Source: Nanobdellota archaeon
GTDB taxonomy: Archaea > Nanobdellota > Nanobdellia > Woesearchaeales > B3-WOES
Assembly: GCA_023131705.1 (NCBI GenBank)
Contig: JAGLZG010000200.1
Span: 1 to 12,197 of the forward strand
Length of the DNA stretch: 12,197 nt
Reading direction: 5' to 3'
Shown here: piece by piece, positions 1-5,561 of the stretch
How positions within the stretch are numbered: position 1 is the first letter of the stretch
How the letters are laid out: each line of letters starts with the position of its first letter
Position numbers and translations under genes: made by a program
Notes under the pieces: model-generated
The model's input: only the letters and a program-made list of their open reading frames with translations
The model's database searches: none
What the model was told of the DNA's origin: nothing

Positions 1-620
1 GCTCTTTTTTCTCCCTGCGTTGACTCTCTTTTCATTGATGCAACAACCTTGTCGCCAATAACAATTGCCCTTGTATCAACACCGCCGGTCTCAACATACT
101 CCTGAATAAGGAATGGCTGTCTCAGAGCAGATAGCGCATCAAGCATAGAAGACGCAGATGAATATGAATCTGCAAACATCACACCCTTGCCTTGTGTTCC
201 GGATGGAAATTTCATAACAATAGGATAGTTCATTTTCTCCAGTATTTTTTTTGCTGCTTGTGCAGAACTGGATAAATATGTTTTTGGCATTGGTATCTTG
301 TTTTTTTGAATATCAAGCTGTGTTAACACTTTATCATGGCCAACTGTAAATGCTGGCGCCTTTATTGGCATATATGTAGTGTCATATAGGGCAGTTGTTA
401 TTGCCCTAAGAATTGGCTGATATCTGAAAGAACCTTTTGCATATATACAATCATAATCATTCAGTTGTTTTCCTTTGTATAATACATTCAGTTTTTCAGC
501 ACTGATGTTTATCTCTATATCCCTTATATCGATATCATCAACACTATCAAAATATTTAGACATAGCTTTTACTATCCATTTTGAACTTACACTCCCCAGA
601 CTTATAACAGCTGATTTCAT
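1..620 (-). CDS. rimK: RimK-type ATP-grasp ligase (C-terminus cut off by window edge)
   Basis: The visible 206 residues match the first two thirds of a RimK/LysX-family ATP-grasp enzyme, which joins an amino acid (classically glutamate) to a protein or small-molecule carboxylate using ATP. An N-terminal RimK-like domain (about 1-90) leads into the segment GHDKVLTQLDIQKNKIPMP (94-112), which opens the ATP-grasp domain. KFPSGTQGKGV (137-147) is the nucleotide-binding glycine loop. QEYVETGGVDTRAIVIGDKV (173-192) is the conserved strand before the catalytic region. The catalytic Arg/Glu/Asn motifs lie beyond base 1 and cannot be checked. The ATG at 620 is the first in-frame start of the family domain and has no clear ribosome-binding site. 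It lies downstream of the RimB-like peptidase gene on the same strand, after a 130-base gap full of hairpins. The pairing supports a RimK-like role over lysine biosynthesis (LysX), but the substrate is unknown. Confidence 0.85.
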   Translation of the reverse strand, partial: MKSAVISLGSVSSKWIVKAMSKYFDSVDDIDIRDIEINISAEKLNVLYKGKQLNDYDCIYAKGSFRYQPILRAITTALYDTTYMPIKAPAFTVGHDKVLTQLDIQKNKIPMPKTYLSSSAQAAKKILEKMNYPIVMKFPSGTQGKGVMFADSYSSASSMLDALSALRQPFLIQEYVETGGVDTRAIVIGDKVVASMKRESTQGEKR

Positions 621-644
621 TTGTTTAATTTTTTTGACGGTGCC

Positions 645-732
645 AGAAATTTTTAATTTCTCAGCACCTCAAAATTTTTAATTTTGAGACCAGGAAAACT
701 TGTTTTTCCGCTGCCTCAAAATTTTTAATTTG
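645..732. repeat. Cluster of AT-rich hairpins between rimB-like and rimK genes
   Basis: Three perfect inverted repeats sit close together: AGAAAT/ATTTCT around TTTTA (645-661), CTCAAAAT/ATTTTGAG around TTTTA (668-688) and GGAAAA/TTTTCC around CTTGT (693-709). The core AAATTTTTAATTT occurs in the first two and again, in weaker dyad form, at about 719-731. An 18-base stretch is directly repeated at 667-684 and 714-731. The cluster lies in the transcribed gap between two minus-strand genes. It could be a terminator or processing region, a set of binding sites, or part of the rimK promoter, because the AT core at 645-661 is about 30 bases before the rimK start. Confidence 0.6.
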
Positions 733-750
733 TAAGCACACCAAAAAGTT

Positions 751-1125
751 TTATTTTTTTAACGGGTCAATAATGAATCCGTGTTTTAAAATATCCTGGC
801 CAATTAAAACCTTATATTTTAGATGGCTTCTATCAGCAAGTGTGAACCCTGATTTCATATTTTTATTAGCTATTTTAATTTCAGCATTCATAACAGGTCT
901 TAGCTTATTGCCATGCGCTGATTTTATAAGTTTCATTTTTATTATAGGCCCAAGCAGCAACTCTGCTGCAAGTCTTGCATCCATTGAGCTGTTTTCTGCT
1001 CCTGTATCAATCCTTGCCTTAATCTTTTTTTGTTTGTTCTTGCTTTTATTAAAGATAGTTATATTCTCTGTTAAACCTATAATTATTCTTTTTTTATATC
1101 TTGAATCTTTAGTTTCCTTAGTCAT
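751..1125 (-). CDS. RimB-like retropepsin-type aspartic peptidase (PF05618-like)
   Basis: This 124-residue protein has the retropepsin active-site signature ARIDTGAENSSMDA (37-50, catalytic Asp40-Thr-Gly). A second conserved strand, KVLIGQDILKHGFIIDP (about 105-121), is equivalent to the flap and C-terminal psi-loop of the family. Its length and layout match the family once called ATP-dependent zinc protease (DUF785) and now represented by RimB, a one-domain peptidase that should act as a homodimer. In Pseudomonas, RimB is encoded with the RimK glutamate ligase and acts on its poly-glutamylation products. Here a RimK-type gene follows on the same strand. The N-terminal 35 residues are Lys-rich and there is no signal peptide, so it should be cytoplasmic. 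A TATA box about 28 bases upstream suggests a nearly leaderless transcript. The family assignment is firm; the biological substrate is inferred from the neighbour. Confidence 0.85.
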   Translation of the reverse strand: MTKETKDSRYKKRIIIGLTENITIFNKSKNKQKKIKARIDTGAENSSMDARLAAELLLGPIIKMKLIKSAHGNKLRPVMNAEIKIANKNMKSGFTLADRSHLKYKVLIGQDILKHGFIIDPLKK

Positions 1126-1149
1126 ACCTAAACAAACAAAACATATTTG

Positions 1150-1157
1150 TTTATAAA
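1150..1157 (-). promoter_or_regulatory. TATA box for the RimB-like gene
   Basis: TTTATAAA lies about 28 bases before the ATG at 1125, the usual archaeal TATA-to-start distance, so transcription should begin at or just before the start codon. The box is its own reverse complement and could also drive plus-strand transcription from about 1180, towards the two-hairpin element. Confidence 0.55.
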
Positions 1158-1204
1158 TGTTATGATTATGTGTTATTCTCTAATTCTTAGATTTAGTGAA
1201 TTTA

Positions 1205-1374
1205 ATATGTCAGAAATATACCATTAGTTTATTGACCAGTGGACGAAGTCCATTATTTTGTTTTAGAAGATGGTATATTTCTGAGCATGCTCAAAAACCA
1301 CCCAGATTATTTGGATAGATAGTACAGCTTCGCCTTACATGCTACCCATCTATGATGGGTGGTTTTTGACATAT
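1205..1374. ncRNA. Candidate structured RNA or DNA element: closing stem plus two long hairpins
   Basis: Two long perfect hairpins stand side by side in the 343-base gene-free gap 1126-1468. Hairpin A pairs TCAGAAATATACCAT (1210-1224) with 1270-1284 (15 pairs) and carries an inner GGAC-GAA-GTCC stem-loop (1241-1251). Hairpin B pairs TCAAAAACCACCCA (1291-1304) with 1356-1369 (14 pairs) and has an inner ATAGAT/ATCTAT stem (1315-1320/1348-1353). The linker is the palindrome GCATGC (1285-1290). The flanks ATATG (1205-1209) and CATAT (1370-1374) are also complementary and abut both hairpins exactly, so the whole can close as a three-way junction. No protein-coding reading was found. The strand is undecided; a symmetrical TATA box at 1150-1157 could supply plus-strand transcription. 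It could instead be a cruciform or a small non-autonomous mobile element. The rest of the gap holds only promoter sequence. Confidence 0.45.
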
Positions 1375-1434
1375 GGAAAAAACACTATATGGAAAAATCT
1401 GATGGATAACAAATATATCATAGAACACCAAAAA

Positions 1435-1444
1435 CTTTTTAAAG
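1435..1444 (+). promoter_or_regulatory. TATA box for zpr1
   Basis: CTTTTTAAAG, preceded by an A-rich stretch fitting a BRE, lies about 29 bases before the ATG at 1469. No ribosome-binding site is present, so a leaderless transcript is likely. Confidence 0.55.
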
Positions 1445-1468
1445 ATATTACCCCAAAATATTTACACT

Positions 1469-1993
1469 ATGAATAAAGAGCCAAACACAATGAGGGGGCA
1501 GCTATGCCCTATGTGCCATAAAAAAACATTGACTTTGATAGAAGAAGAGATGGAAGTCCCTTATTTTGGCAAGTTATCCCTTTTTTCAATGACATGCGCT
1601 TCATGCAAGTATCATAAGGCAGATATTGAATCTTTAGAGAAAAAAGATCCCTGTAAATACTCAATTGAGATCAGTTCTGAGAACGACATGAAAATAAGAA
1701 TCGTAAAGAGTTCACAGGCAACTGTTAAGATTCCCCATATCACCACAATAGACCCCGGGATTGTTTCAAATGGTTATATAACAAATGTTGAGGGTCTATT
1801 AAACAGAGTTAAACAGCAGATAGAGCAGATAAGGGATTCTGAGGAAGATGATTCACTAAAGAAAAAGGCGAAGAACATGCTTAAAAAACTAACAAAGGTA
1901 ACGTGGGGCAATGAAAAGTTAAAGATAATAATTGAAGATCCTTCTGGAAATTCTGCAATCATAAGCGAGAAGGCTGTTAAGAGCAAGCTTTAA
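1469..1993 (+). CDS. zpr1: ZPR1 zinc-finger domain protein
   Basis: This 174-residue protein has the length of single-domain archaeal ZPR1 proteins. A four-cysteine zinc ribbon, Cys13-x2-Cys16 and Cys43-x2-Cys46, is separated by the family's usual spacing. The downstream beta-rich domain includes KIPHITTIDPGIVSNGYITN and VEGLL (about 90-116), then a helical segment rich in Lys/Glu (118-144) and the family motif EDPSGNSAI (about 157-165). In eukaryotes ZPR1 binds elongation factor 1A and assists its folding. A similar role with archaeal EF-1alpha is plausible but is an inference. It is probably a cytoplasmic monomer, as no signal or membrane segment is seen. The start is supported by a TATA box about 29 bases upstream. 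The following gene begins 40 bases later on the same strand with its own TATA-like sequence and ribosome-binding site. Confidence 0.9.
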   Translation: MNKEPNTMRGQLCPMCHKKTLTLIEEEMEVPYFGKLSLFSMTCASCKYHKADIESLEKKDPCKYSIEISSENDMKIRIVKSSQATVKIPHITTIDPGIVSNGYITNVEGLLNRVKQQIEQIRDSEEDDSLKKKAKNMLKKLTKVTWGNEKLKIIIEDPSGNSAIISEKAVKSKL

Positions 1994-1996
1994 ATA
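1989..1996 (+). promoter_or_regulatory. TATA-like box before the proline-rich protein gene
   Basis: TTTAAATA overlaps the zpr1 stop codon, about 40 bases before the ATG at 2033. It would give a short leader that contains the ribosome-binding site. Confidence 0.4.
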
Positions 1997-2021
1997 CTTT
2001 TATTCTTATTTTAGATAAAAA

Positions 2022-2027
2022 GAGGTG
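2022..2027 (+). promoter_or_regulatory. Ribosome-binding site GAGGTG
   Basis: GAGGTG lies 5 bases before the ATG at 2033 and fixes that start. Confidence 0.65.
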
Positions 2028-2032
2028 TATAA

Positions 2033-2464
2033 ATGGGTATTTTTAGTAAATTAACTTTCAGGAAGCATAAAGAGCCAGAACCCTCTCCTGAAATTGGCAA
2101 GTATCCTTCTGAACCTGGAATGCCTTTAGGAAGTGATATTGGCTCTGCACCAGCGCAACCTGGCTTTGAGATGCATGGGGGGCCTACTGGTTTAGAGGCT
2201 GAAACTGGTTTTAAGAGCACATCTGAAAAACCATTTCCAAGTTTGGAGCCATCTGCCTCAATTCCTTCTTCCCCTGAACAACAACCTTCCCCTTCACAAC
2301 CACAGCAAGATAATATTTTTACGCTAAGTAAAAATCTTGAGGTTGTTTCTTCTAAAGTTGACGCTTTGAGGGCTGTTTTAGACACCATAAACCAGAGACT
2401 TGCTAATATAGAGAAAATAGCAGAAAGTGAGGAAAAAGAAAAGCCAAGGCATGATAGGTGGTAA
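2033..2464 (+). CDS. Hypothetical protein: proline-rich linker with C-terminal coiled coil
   Basis: The function is not recognised. The 143 residues fall into three parts. A short basic N-terminus (MGIFSKLTFRKHKEPEPSP) is followed by a low-complexity segment rich in Pro, Ser and Gly (about 16-92). A C-terminal heptad-like helix (about 95-135, with KNLEVVSSKVDALRAVLDTI and INQRLANIEKIAESEE) should form a coiled coil. There is no membrane segment or cysteine. The layout suggests a scaffold or adaptor that oligomerises through the C-terminal helix and has a short N-terminal docking peptide. From memory, proteins with this layout recur in DPANN genomes, but I cannot verify that here. The start is fixed by GAGGTG five bases upstream. 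A strong hairpin overlapping the stop codon probably ends the transcript. Confidence 0.75.
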   Translation: MGIFSKLTFRKHKEPEPSPEIGKYPSEPGMPLGSDIGSAPAQPGFEMHGGPTGLEAETGFKSTSEKPFPSLEPSASIPSSPEQQPSPSQPQQDNIFTLSKNLEVVSSKVDALRAVLDTINQRLANIEKIAESEEKEKPRHDRW

Positions 2465-2490
2465 AATATTTAGCTTCGCTAAATATTTTT
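2463..2490 (+). terminator. Hairpin terminator after the proline-rich protein gene
   Basis: AAAATATTTAG (2463-2473) pairs perfectly with 2479-2489 around the loop CTTCG, followed by T residues. It begins inside the stop codon. It contains GCTTCGC, whose complement GCGAAGC is known as an exceptionally stable mini-hairpin. Confidence 0.6.
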
Positions 2491-2569
2491 ATCCTCTCCA
2501 CTAGTGCTTTACAGCGAGAGTGTCCCGCCCCGACAAAACAGATTTGAAGTAAACAACTAATTAAATACC

Positions 2570-2995
2570 ATGGCAGATAAAAAAAATAAAAAAAACTTTA
2601 TCTTTCTGTTAACAGCATTAATTATTGTACTTCTGGACCAGTTAACAAAATATCTTATAAAAAATCAGGTAATAAGAATAAATTTTATAACAAATACAGG
2701 CTCTTTGTTTGGTTTATTTAAAGGCTCTGCGCTTTTTTTGATATGGCTTTCTATAATTGTTATTGGGCTATTTTTATATAAATATAATGAAATCCAGAAA
2801 TCAGCAAAACTTGTAAAACTTAGCTGTGGCTTAATAGTTGGAGGAGTGATTGGAAATTCAATTGACAGAATAGCTTTTGGAGCTGTTATTGATTTTATAG
2901 ATTTAGGATTTTGGCCTAGTTTTAATATAGCAGACAGCGCTTTGAGTGCTGGGGTTATTTTATTAATAGTTTATTTCTTTTTCAAACAAGAATGA
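2570..2995 (+). CDS. lspA: Signal peptidase II (LspA) homologue
   Basis: This 141-residue membrane protein carries the LspA motifs in order. LLDQLTKYLI (21-30) is the conserved D..TK box, NTGSLFG (42-48) the N.G..FG box and GGVIGNSIDR (91-100) the GN..DR box. VIDFI (106-110) and FNIAD (118-122) supply the two catalytic aspartates, Asp108 and Asp122. Four membrane helices are apparent at about 10-28, 53-70, 84-102 and 123-138. LspA cleaves prolipoproteins just before a lipid-modified cysteine and is regarded as a bacterial enzyme, so its presence beside TFB and aIF1A is notable. A fitting substrate, a lipobox protein, is encoded at 11260-11973. I see no convincing TATA box or ribosome-binding site; the ATG comes directly after an AT-rich stretch. 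Its last 25 bases overlap the convergent gene on the minus strand. Confidence 0.88.
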   Translation: MADKKNKKNFIFLLTALIIVLLDQLTKYLIKNQVIRINFITNTGSLFGLFKGSALFLIWLSIIVIGLFLYKYNEIQKSAKLVKLSCGLIVGGVIGNSIDRIAFGAVIDFIDLGFWPSFNIADSALSAGVILLIVYFFFKQE

Positions 2996-3606
2996 GCTTT
3001 GTAGCCTTTTTTCTTTGCTTCTGCTTTACCCTTTAACCATACCCTGTTCTTTTTATTTATTCTTTTTGCCCAGTCACATTTAGGGGCATGATAATAAATT
3101 GATTTTTTGCTTGCAAGAAATTTTCCAGGATAATAGGCTTCTACAACACTATCCCATGGCTCTTCTTTTGTCTGCTCTCCTATTTTTTTATCCATCTCTT
3201 CTATTTTTGGCTCTATATCCTTCCCAATTATCTCCTCTTTTTCTTCTTCTGTTATATCCTCTTGTTTTTTAATTGAGGTAATGCCTATTAAGAATCCAAT
3301 TGTATTTCCAAGCATATTCACTCCAAACAAAAGCCTTCCAAGCATTCCAGCATTTATTTTTGGCAGCACTATAAACATGTGCCTTATATAGAATAGATTA
3401 ATAAGTGAAACAAGGAATAGAATGGTAATAAACAATCCATATTCCCTTTCCTTAAAAACACTATATAAAATAATCAATGATGCTATTAAAAACAAAACGA
3501 TTAATAATAATTCACTAAGAAAATTAACCCTTAATCCCATCTTTATTAATGTAAATATATTAATAAATAATATTACAAGAAGTGCAAAGTATTTTCCCCC
3601 TTTCAT
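2971..3606 (-). CDS. Membrane protein with C-terminal Ada-like metal-binding domain
   Basis: This is a two-part protein of 211 residues. The N-terminal half has four hydrophobic helices (about 6-23, 29-50, 57-75, 87-108). A Glu/Lys-rich linker (110-158) leads to a compact C-terminal domain, GKFLASKKSIYYHAPKCDWA (161-180) then VWLKGKAEAKKKGYKAHSC (189-207). This resembles the small Ada-type zinc-binding module found at the C-terminus of many secreted or membrane proteins (pattern YHxPxCxxA, then eeAxxxGYxPCxxC). His173, Cys177, His205 and Cys207 are candidate ligands. The usual final CxxC is altered here to HSC, so metal binding may be changed. The function is unknown; a sensor or a DNA- or metal-binding tail on a membrane anchor is possible. 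A TATA box about 27 bases upstream indicates a leaderless transcript. The 3' end overlaps lspA tail to tail by 25 bases. Confidence 0.75.
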   Translation of the reverse strand: MKGGKYFALLVILFINIFTLIKMGLRVNFLSELLLIVLFLIASLIILYSVFKEREYGLFITILFLVSLINLFYIRHMFIVLPKINAGMLGRLLFGVNMLGNTIGFLIGITSIKKQEDITEEEKEEIIGKDIEPKIEEMDKKIGEQTKEEPWDSVVEAYYPGKFLASKKSIYYHAPKCDWAKRINKKNRVWLKGKAEAKKKGYKAHSCLKKK

Positions 3607-3627
3607 AAGGTGTTAAAATTAAAACTT

Positions 3628-3637
3628 CTATATAAAC
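3628..3637 (-). promoter_or_regulatory. TATA box for the Ada-like-tail membrane protein
   Basis: On the minus strand this reads GTTTATATAG, centred about 27 bases before the ATG at 3606. No ribosome-binding site is seen. Confidence 0.55.
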
Positions 3638-3684
3638 ATTTCTATTCTAGAGTAGTAATAAAGAAAAAATTCAGATAATATGGC

Positions 3685-4029
3685 TTAGAACTCATCTAAC
3701 TCATCTAATTTTTTCAGATAACCCCTTTGTTTCATAAATCCAACCTGGGATTTAGAGTATTTGTATAAAATATTTCCCTTGTCTTCACCGCCAAATTCCC
3801 ACGGCTCTACTATGACAATATCACCCTCTCTTACCCATAACCTTCTTTTTAATCTTCCTGGTATTTTGCATATTCTGTCTTTTCCATCAAAACATTTAGC
3901 CCTCATCCTGGAAGCTCCAACTCTTTGCTCTACAATCGCAAAACACTGATTTCCTCTTGGAGTTTTTATTCTCCTTATTTCCTGTTGAAATGCTTCCTGT
4001 TTTGCCTGTTCTTCTTTCTTTTTACTCAT
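3685..4029 (-). CDS. eif1A: Translation initiation factor aIF1A
   Basis: This 114-residue protein is the archaeal homologue of eIF1A/IF1. It binds the A-site of the small ribosomal subunit and helps initiator tRNA and start-codon selection. A Lys/Gln-rich N-terminal tail (1-20) precedes the S1-type OB fold. Family hallmarks are RTPRG-like RIKTPRGNQCFAIVEQ (20-35), GASRMRAKCFDGKDRICKIP (38-57), GRLKRRLWVREGDIVIVEPW (58-77) and DKGNILYKYSKSQV (82-95). The C-terminus is acidic (KKLDELDEF), as in eukaryotic eIF1A. Length and motifs are complete. It is transcribed away from TFB across a 253-base divergent region that carries promoters for both. The start is supported by a TATA box centred about 27 bases upstream, giving a leaderless mRNA. 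Confidence 0.95.
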   Translation of the reverse strand: MSKKKEEQAKQEAFQQEIRRIKTPRGNQCFAIVEQRVGASRMRAKCFDGKDRICKIPGRLKRRLWVREGDIVIVEPWEFGGEDKGNILYKYSKSQVGFMKQRGYLKKLDELDEF

Positions 4030-4052
4030 AAGAATTAAAAATAATTGAATTG

Positions 4053-4061
4053 TTTAAAAAG
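4053..4061 (-). promoter_or_regulatory. TATA box for aIF1A
   Basis: On the minus strand CTTTTTAAA lies about 27 bases before the ATG at 4029. The same CTTTTTAAA string occurs in the zpr1 promoter. Confidence 0.55.
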
Positions 4062-4151
4062 TTATCGGAAAAAGATGCTTTGTGGGATATTAGTTGGATT
4101 TATGCAGATTTAAGCTTATCACCAGTAATATGACAGCAAAAAATCAAAAGA

Positions 4152-4184
4152 TTTATATATGATGGATGTATCTCCTTTATAAAG
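4152..4184 (+). promoter_or_regulatory. Two TATA boxes upstream of TFB
   Basis: TTTATATA (4152-4159), preceded by AAAAG, and CTTTATAAAG (4175-4184) could each place a transcript start, at about 4180 or 4207. Either would leave a leader of 75 to 100 bases, long compared with the leaderless neighbours. The leader contains a possible 9-codon ORF (4225-4254), which is listed among the rejected items. Confidence 0.45.
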
Positions 4185-4270
4185 TTAACGTAATTATTAG
4201 TCAGTATAAATCAAATGGGGGTACATGAATGGTAAACTTAGAAGTTTCTTTTGATGTATCTTTAAACTAA

Positions 4271-4276
4271 AAGGTG
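4271..4276 (+). promoter_or_regulatory. Ribosome-binding site AAGGTG for TFB
   Basis: AAGGTG lies 6 bases before the ATG at 4283. It includes the upstream in-frame GTG (4274), which is therefore better read as part of this site than as the start. Confidence 0.6.
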
Positions 4277-4282
4277 AATAAA

Positions 4283-5209
4283 ATGCCAGAACTAATTAAA
4301 AAATGCCCGGAATGTGGTGGAATAAACCTATTCTGGAATAAAGAAAAAGGAGAGATTATTTGCAGGGATTGCGGTTTAGTAGTTGAAGATAAGATGGTAG
4401 ATTTAGGCCAGGAGTGGAGAGAAGGGGCAGAAGGTGAGGGTGGAGAGAAAAAAAGGAGAGCAGGCGCTCCTATGACTTATACTCAATATGACCAGGGATT
4501 AGGAACAGAAGTTGGAACTCAATCTGATTTATACAGCCTCAAAGATAAAAACAGGAATAAATTCTTTAGATTAAGAAAATGGCAGTATAGGATTTCAACT
4601 GCAATTGAAAGAAATCTTAAACTTGCTTTAGCAGAGTTAAAGAGGGTTGCTTCTTTTTTAAAGCTTCCCCCCTCAGTTGAGGAAGAGGCAGCCAGAATTT
4701 ATACCATGGCTGTTCAAAGGGGGCTTGTAAGGGGAAGAAGCATGGAGAGCGTTGTATCAGGATCACTATATGCTGCCTGTAGAAGGCATGAGGTTCCCAG
4801 AACACTGGACGAGCTTTCAGAAGCATCTGGAATAGAAAAAAAAGAGATAGGAAGAACATACAGGTTTATAACCAGAGAGCTTCAGATAACTGTTATGCCA
4901 AGCAATCCATCTGACTATATTCCAAGGTTTGCTTCTAGTTTAAAGCTAAGTGCAGAAGCGCAGAGTGAATCAGTTGAGATACTGCATAAGGCCCAAAAAG
5001 CAGAACTTACTTCGGGAAGAGGCCCTACTGGAATTGCCGCAGCAGCTTTATATGTAGCTGCCCTGATTAATGGGGAAAAAAGGACACAAAGAGAAGTAGC
5101 AGATGTAGCAGGTGTTACAGAAGTAACAATCAGAAACAGGTATAAAGAACTGCTTGATGAGCTGGATTTAGAAAAAGAAATCAAGAAAGTTAAGAAGAAA
5201 AAGAAATAG
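4283..5209 (+). CDS. tfb: Transcription initiation factor TFB
   Basis: This is archaeal TFIIB, which joins TATA-bound TBP to RNA polymerase and reads the BRE. The 308 residues are full length. The N-terminal zinc ribbon has Cys8-x2-Cys11 and Cys27-x2-Cys30 (KKCPECGG, CRDCGLV). The B-reader/linker follows, with EWREGAEGEGGEKKRRAGAP and TYTQYDQGLGT (about 47-78). Two cyclin-fold repeats come next: LALAELKRVASFLKLPPSVE to about residue 195 and YIPRFASSLKLSAEAQSESV onwards. The second ends in a helix-turn-helix, TQREVADVAGVTEVTIRNRY, that contacts the BRE. The C-terminus is a Lys-rich tail. ATG 4283 is chosen over GTG 4274 because AAGGTG makes a well-spaced ribosome-binding site. It diverges from aIF1A and converges on the alkyltransferase gene with a 12-base gap. 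The T-rich sequence just past the stop may help termination in both directions. Confidence 0.97.
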   Translation: MPELIKKCPECGGINLFWNKEKGEIICRDCGLVVEDKMVDLGQEWREGAEGEGGEKKRRAGAPMTYTQYDQGLGTEVGTQSDLYSLKDKNRNKFFRLRKWQYRISTAIERNLKLALAELKRVASFLKLPPSVEEEAARIYTMAVQRGLVRGRSMESVVSGSLYAACRRHEVPRTLDELSEASGIEKKEIGRTYRFITRELQITVMPSNPSDYIPRFASSLKLSAEAQSESVEILHKAQKAELTSGRGPTGIAAAALYVAALINGEKRTQREVADVAGVTEVTIRNRYKELLDELDLEKEIKKVKKKKK

Positions 5210-5221
5210 TTTTATAATTTT

Positions 5222-5521
5222 TTACTTTAATTTAAATAAATTTTCTTTAAAATCAACTATTTTGTTATTGTTTATTTCAATACCTTCTTTTTTCAATAAT
5301 ATTATCTTTTGTTTTATCCCTCTGGAATAAGCACCTATATTGCCATCAGAATTAACAACCCTGTGGCAGGGAATTACAACTGGTTTTTTGTTATTATGCA
5401 GGGCATTGCCAACTGCCCTGTAGGCTTTTGTGTTTAGTTTTTTAGCTATAATTTTGTATGTTGTAACTTTTCCTTTTGGTATCTTTTTGACCAAACCCAG
5501 AACTTTTTGATTAAAATTCAT
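5222..5521 (-). CDS. ogt: Methylated-DNA--protein-cysteine methyltransferase, single-domain form
   Basis: At 99 residues this is just the conserved DNA-binding/active-site domain of O6-alkylguanine-DNA alkyltransferase, without the N-terminal domain of typical Ogt/MGMT proteins (150-200 residues). IPKGKVTTYKIIAKKLN (14-30) is the helix-turn-helix region. YRAVGNALHNN (34-44) supplies the arginine finger Arg35 of the recognition helix. VIPCHRVVNSDGNIGAYSRG (49-68) holds the acceptor Cys52 in PCHRV. Because the cysteine is present, it should be a true suicide alkyltransferase rather than an alkyltransferase-like protein, in which Trp often replaces it. It lies 40 bases after an unrecognised minus-strand gene and may be cotranscribed with it. 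It is convergent with TFB. Short forms like this occur in archaea, so truncation of a longer gene is not required. Confidence 0.88.
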   Translation of the reverse strand: MNFNQKVLGLVKKIPKGKVTTYKIIAKKLNTKAYRAVGNALHNNKKPVVIPCHRVVNSDGNIGAYSRGIKQKIILLKKEGIEINNNKIVDFKENLFKLK

Positions 5522-5561
5522 TATCTCTCTTTATTTTTTCCCCAGGTACAACAATAGGATT

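Noticed and set aside
475..681. Plus-strand frame opposite rimK and its upstream hairpins
   Set aside because: It overlaps the conserved RimK N-terminal domain and shows no protein family features.
773..1156. Plus-strand open frame opposite the RimB-like gene
   Set aside because: It is a hydrophobic shadow frame of the peptidase, which has a clear active-site motif.
1291..1371. Hairpin followed by ACA, suggesting an H/ACA guide RNA
   Set aside because: The internal loop has almost no 3' guide side (two bases), and no kink-turn is convincing.
1372..1396. Direct repeat TATGGAAAAA after the two-hairpin element, as a possible target-site duplication
   Set aside because: Both copies lie on the same side of the element, so they do not flank an insertion.
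1352..1402. Box C-like ATGATGG and box D-like CTGA, suggesting a C/D guide RNA
   Set aside because: Box C is imperfect and lies inside the long stem, and there are no internal D'/C' boxes.
2011..2388. Long antisense open frame over the proline-rich gene
   Set aside because: It is a by-product of Pro/Ser-rich codons; the plus-strand frame has a ribosome-binding site, terminator and sensible structure.
2494..2534. Short GC-richer patch with CTCTC/GAGAG pairing before lspA
   Set aside because: The stem is only five pairs with a long loop and matches no tRNA or known RNA.
4225..4254. Possible 9-codon leader peptide (MNGKLRSFF) before TFB, with GGGGGT upstream
   Set aside because: Too short to judge and no regulatory logic such as repeated regulatory codons or competing hairpins is visible.
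4274..4282. GTG start for TFB at 4274
   Set aside because: The GTG forms part of a well-spaced AAGGTG ribosome-binding site for ATG 4283.
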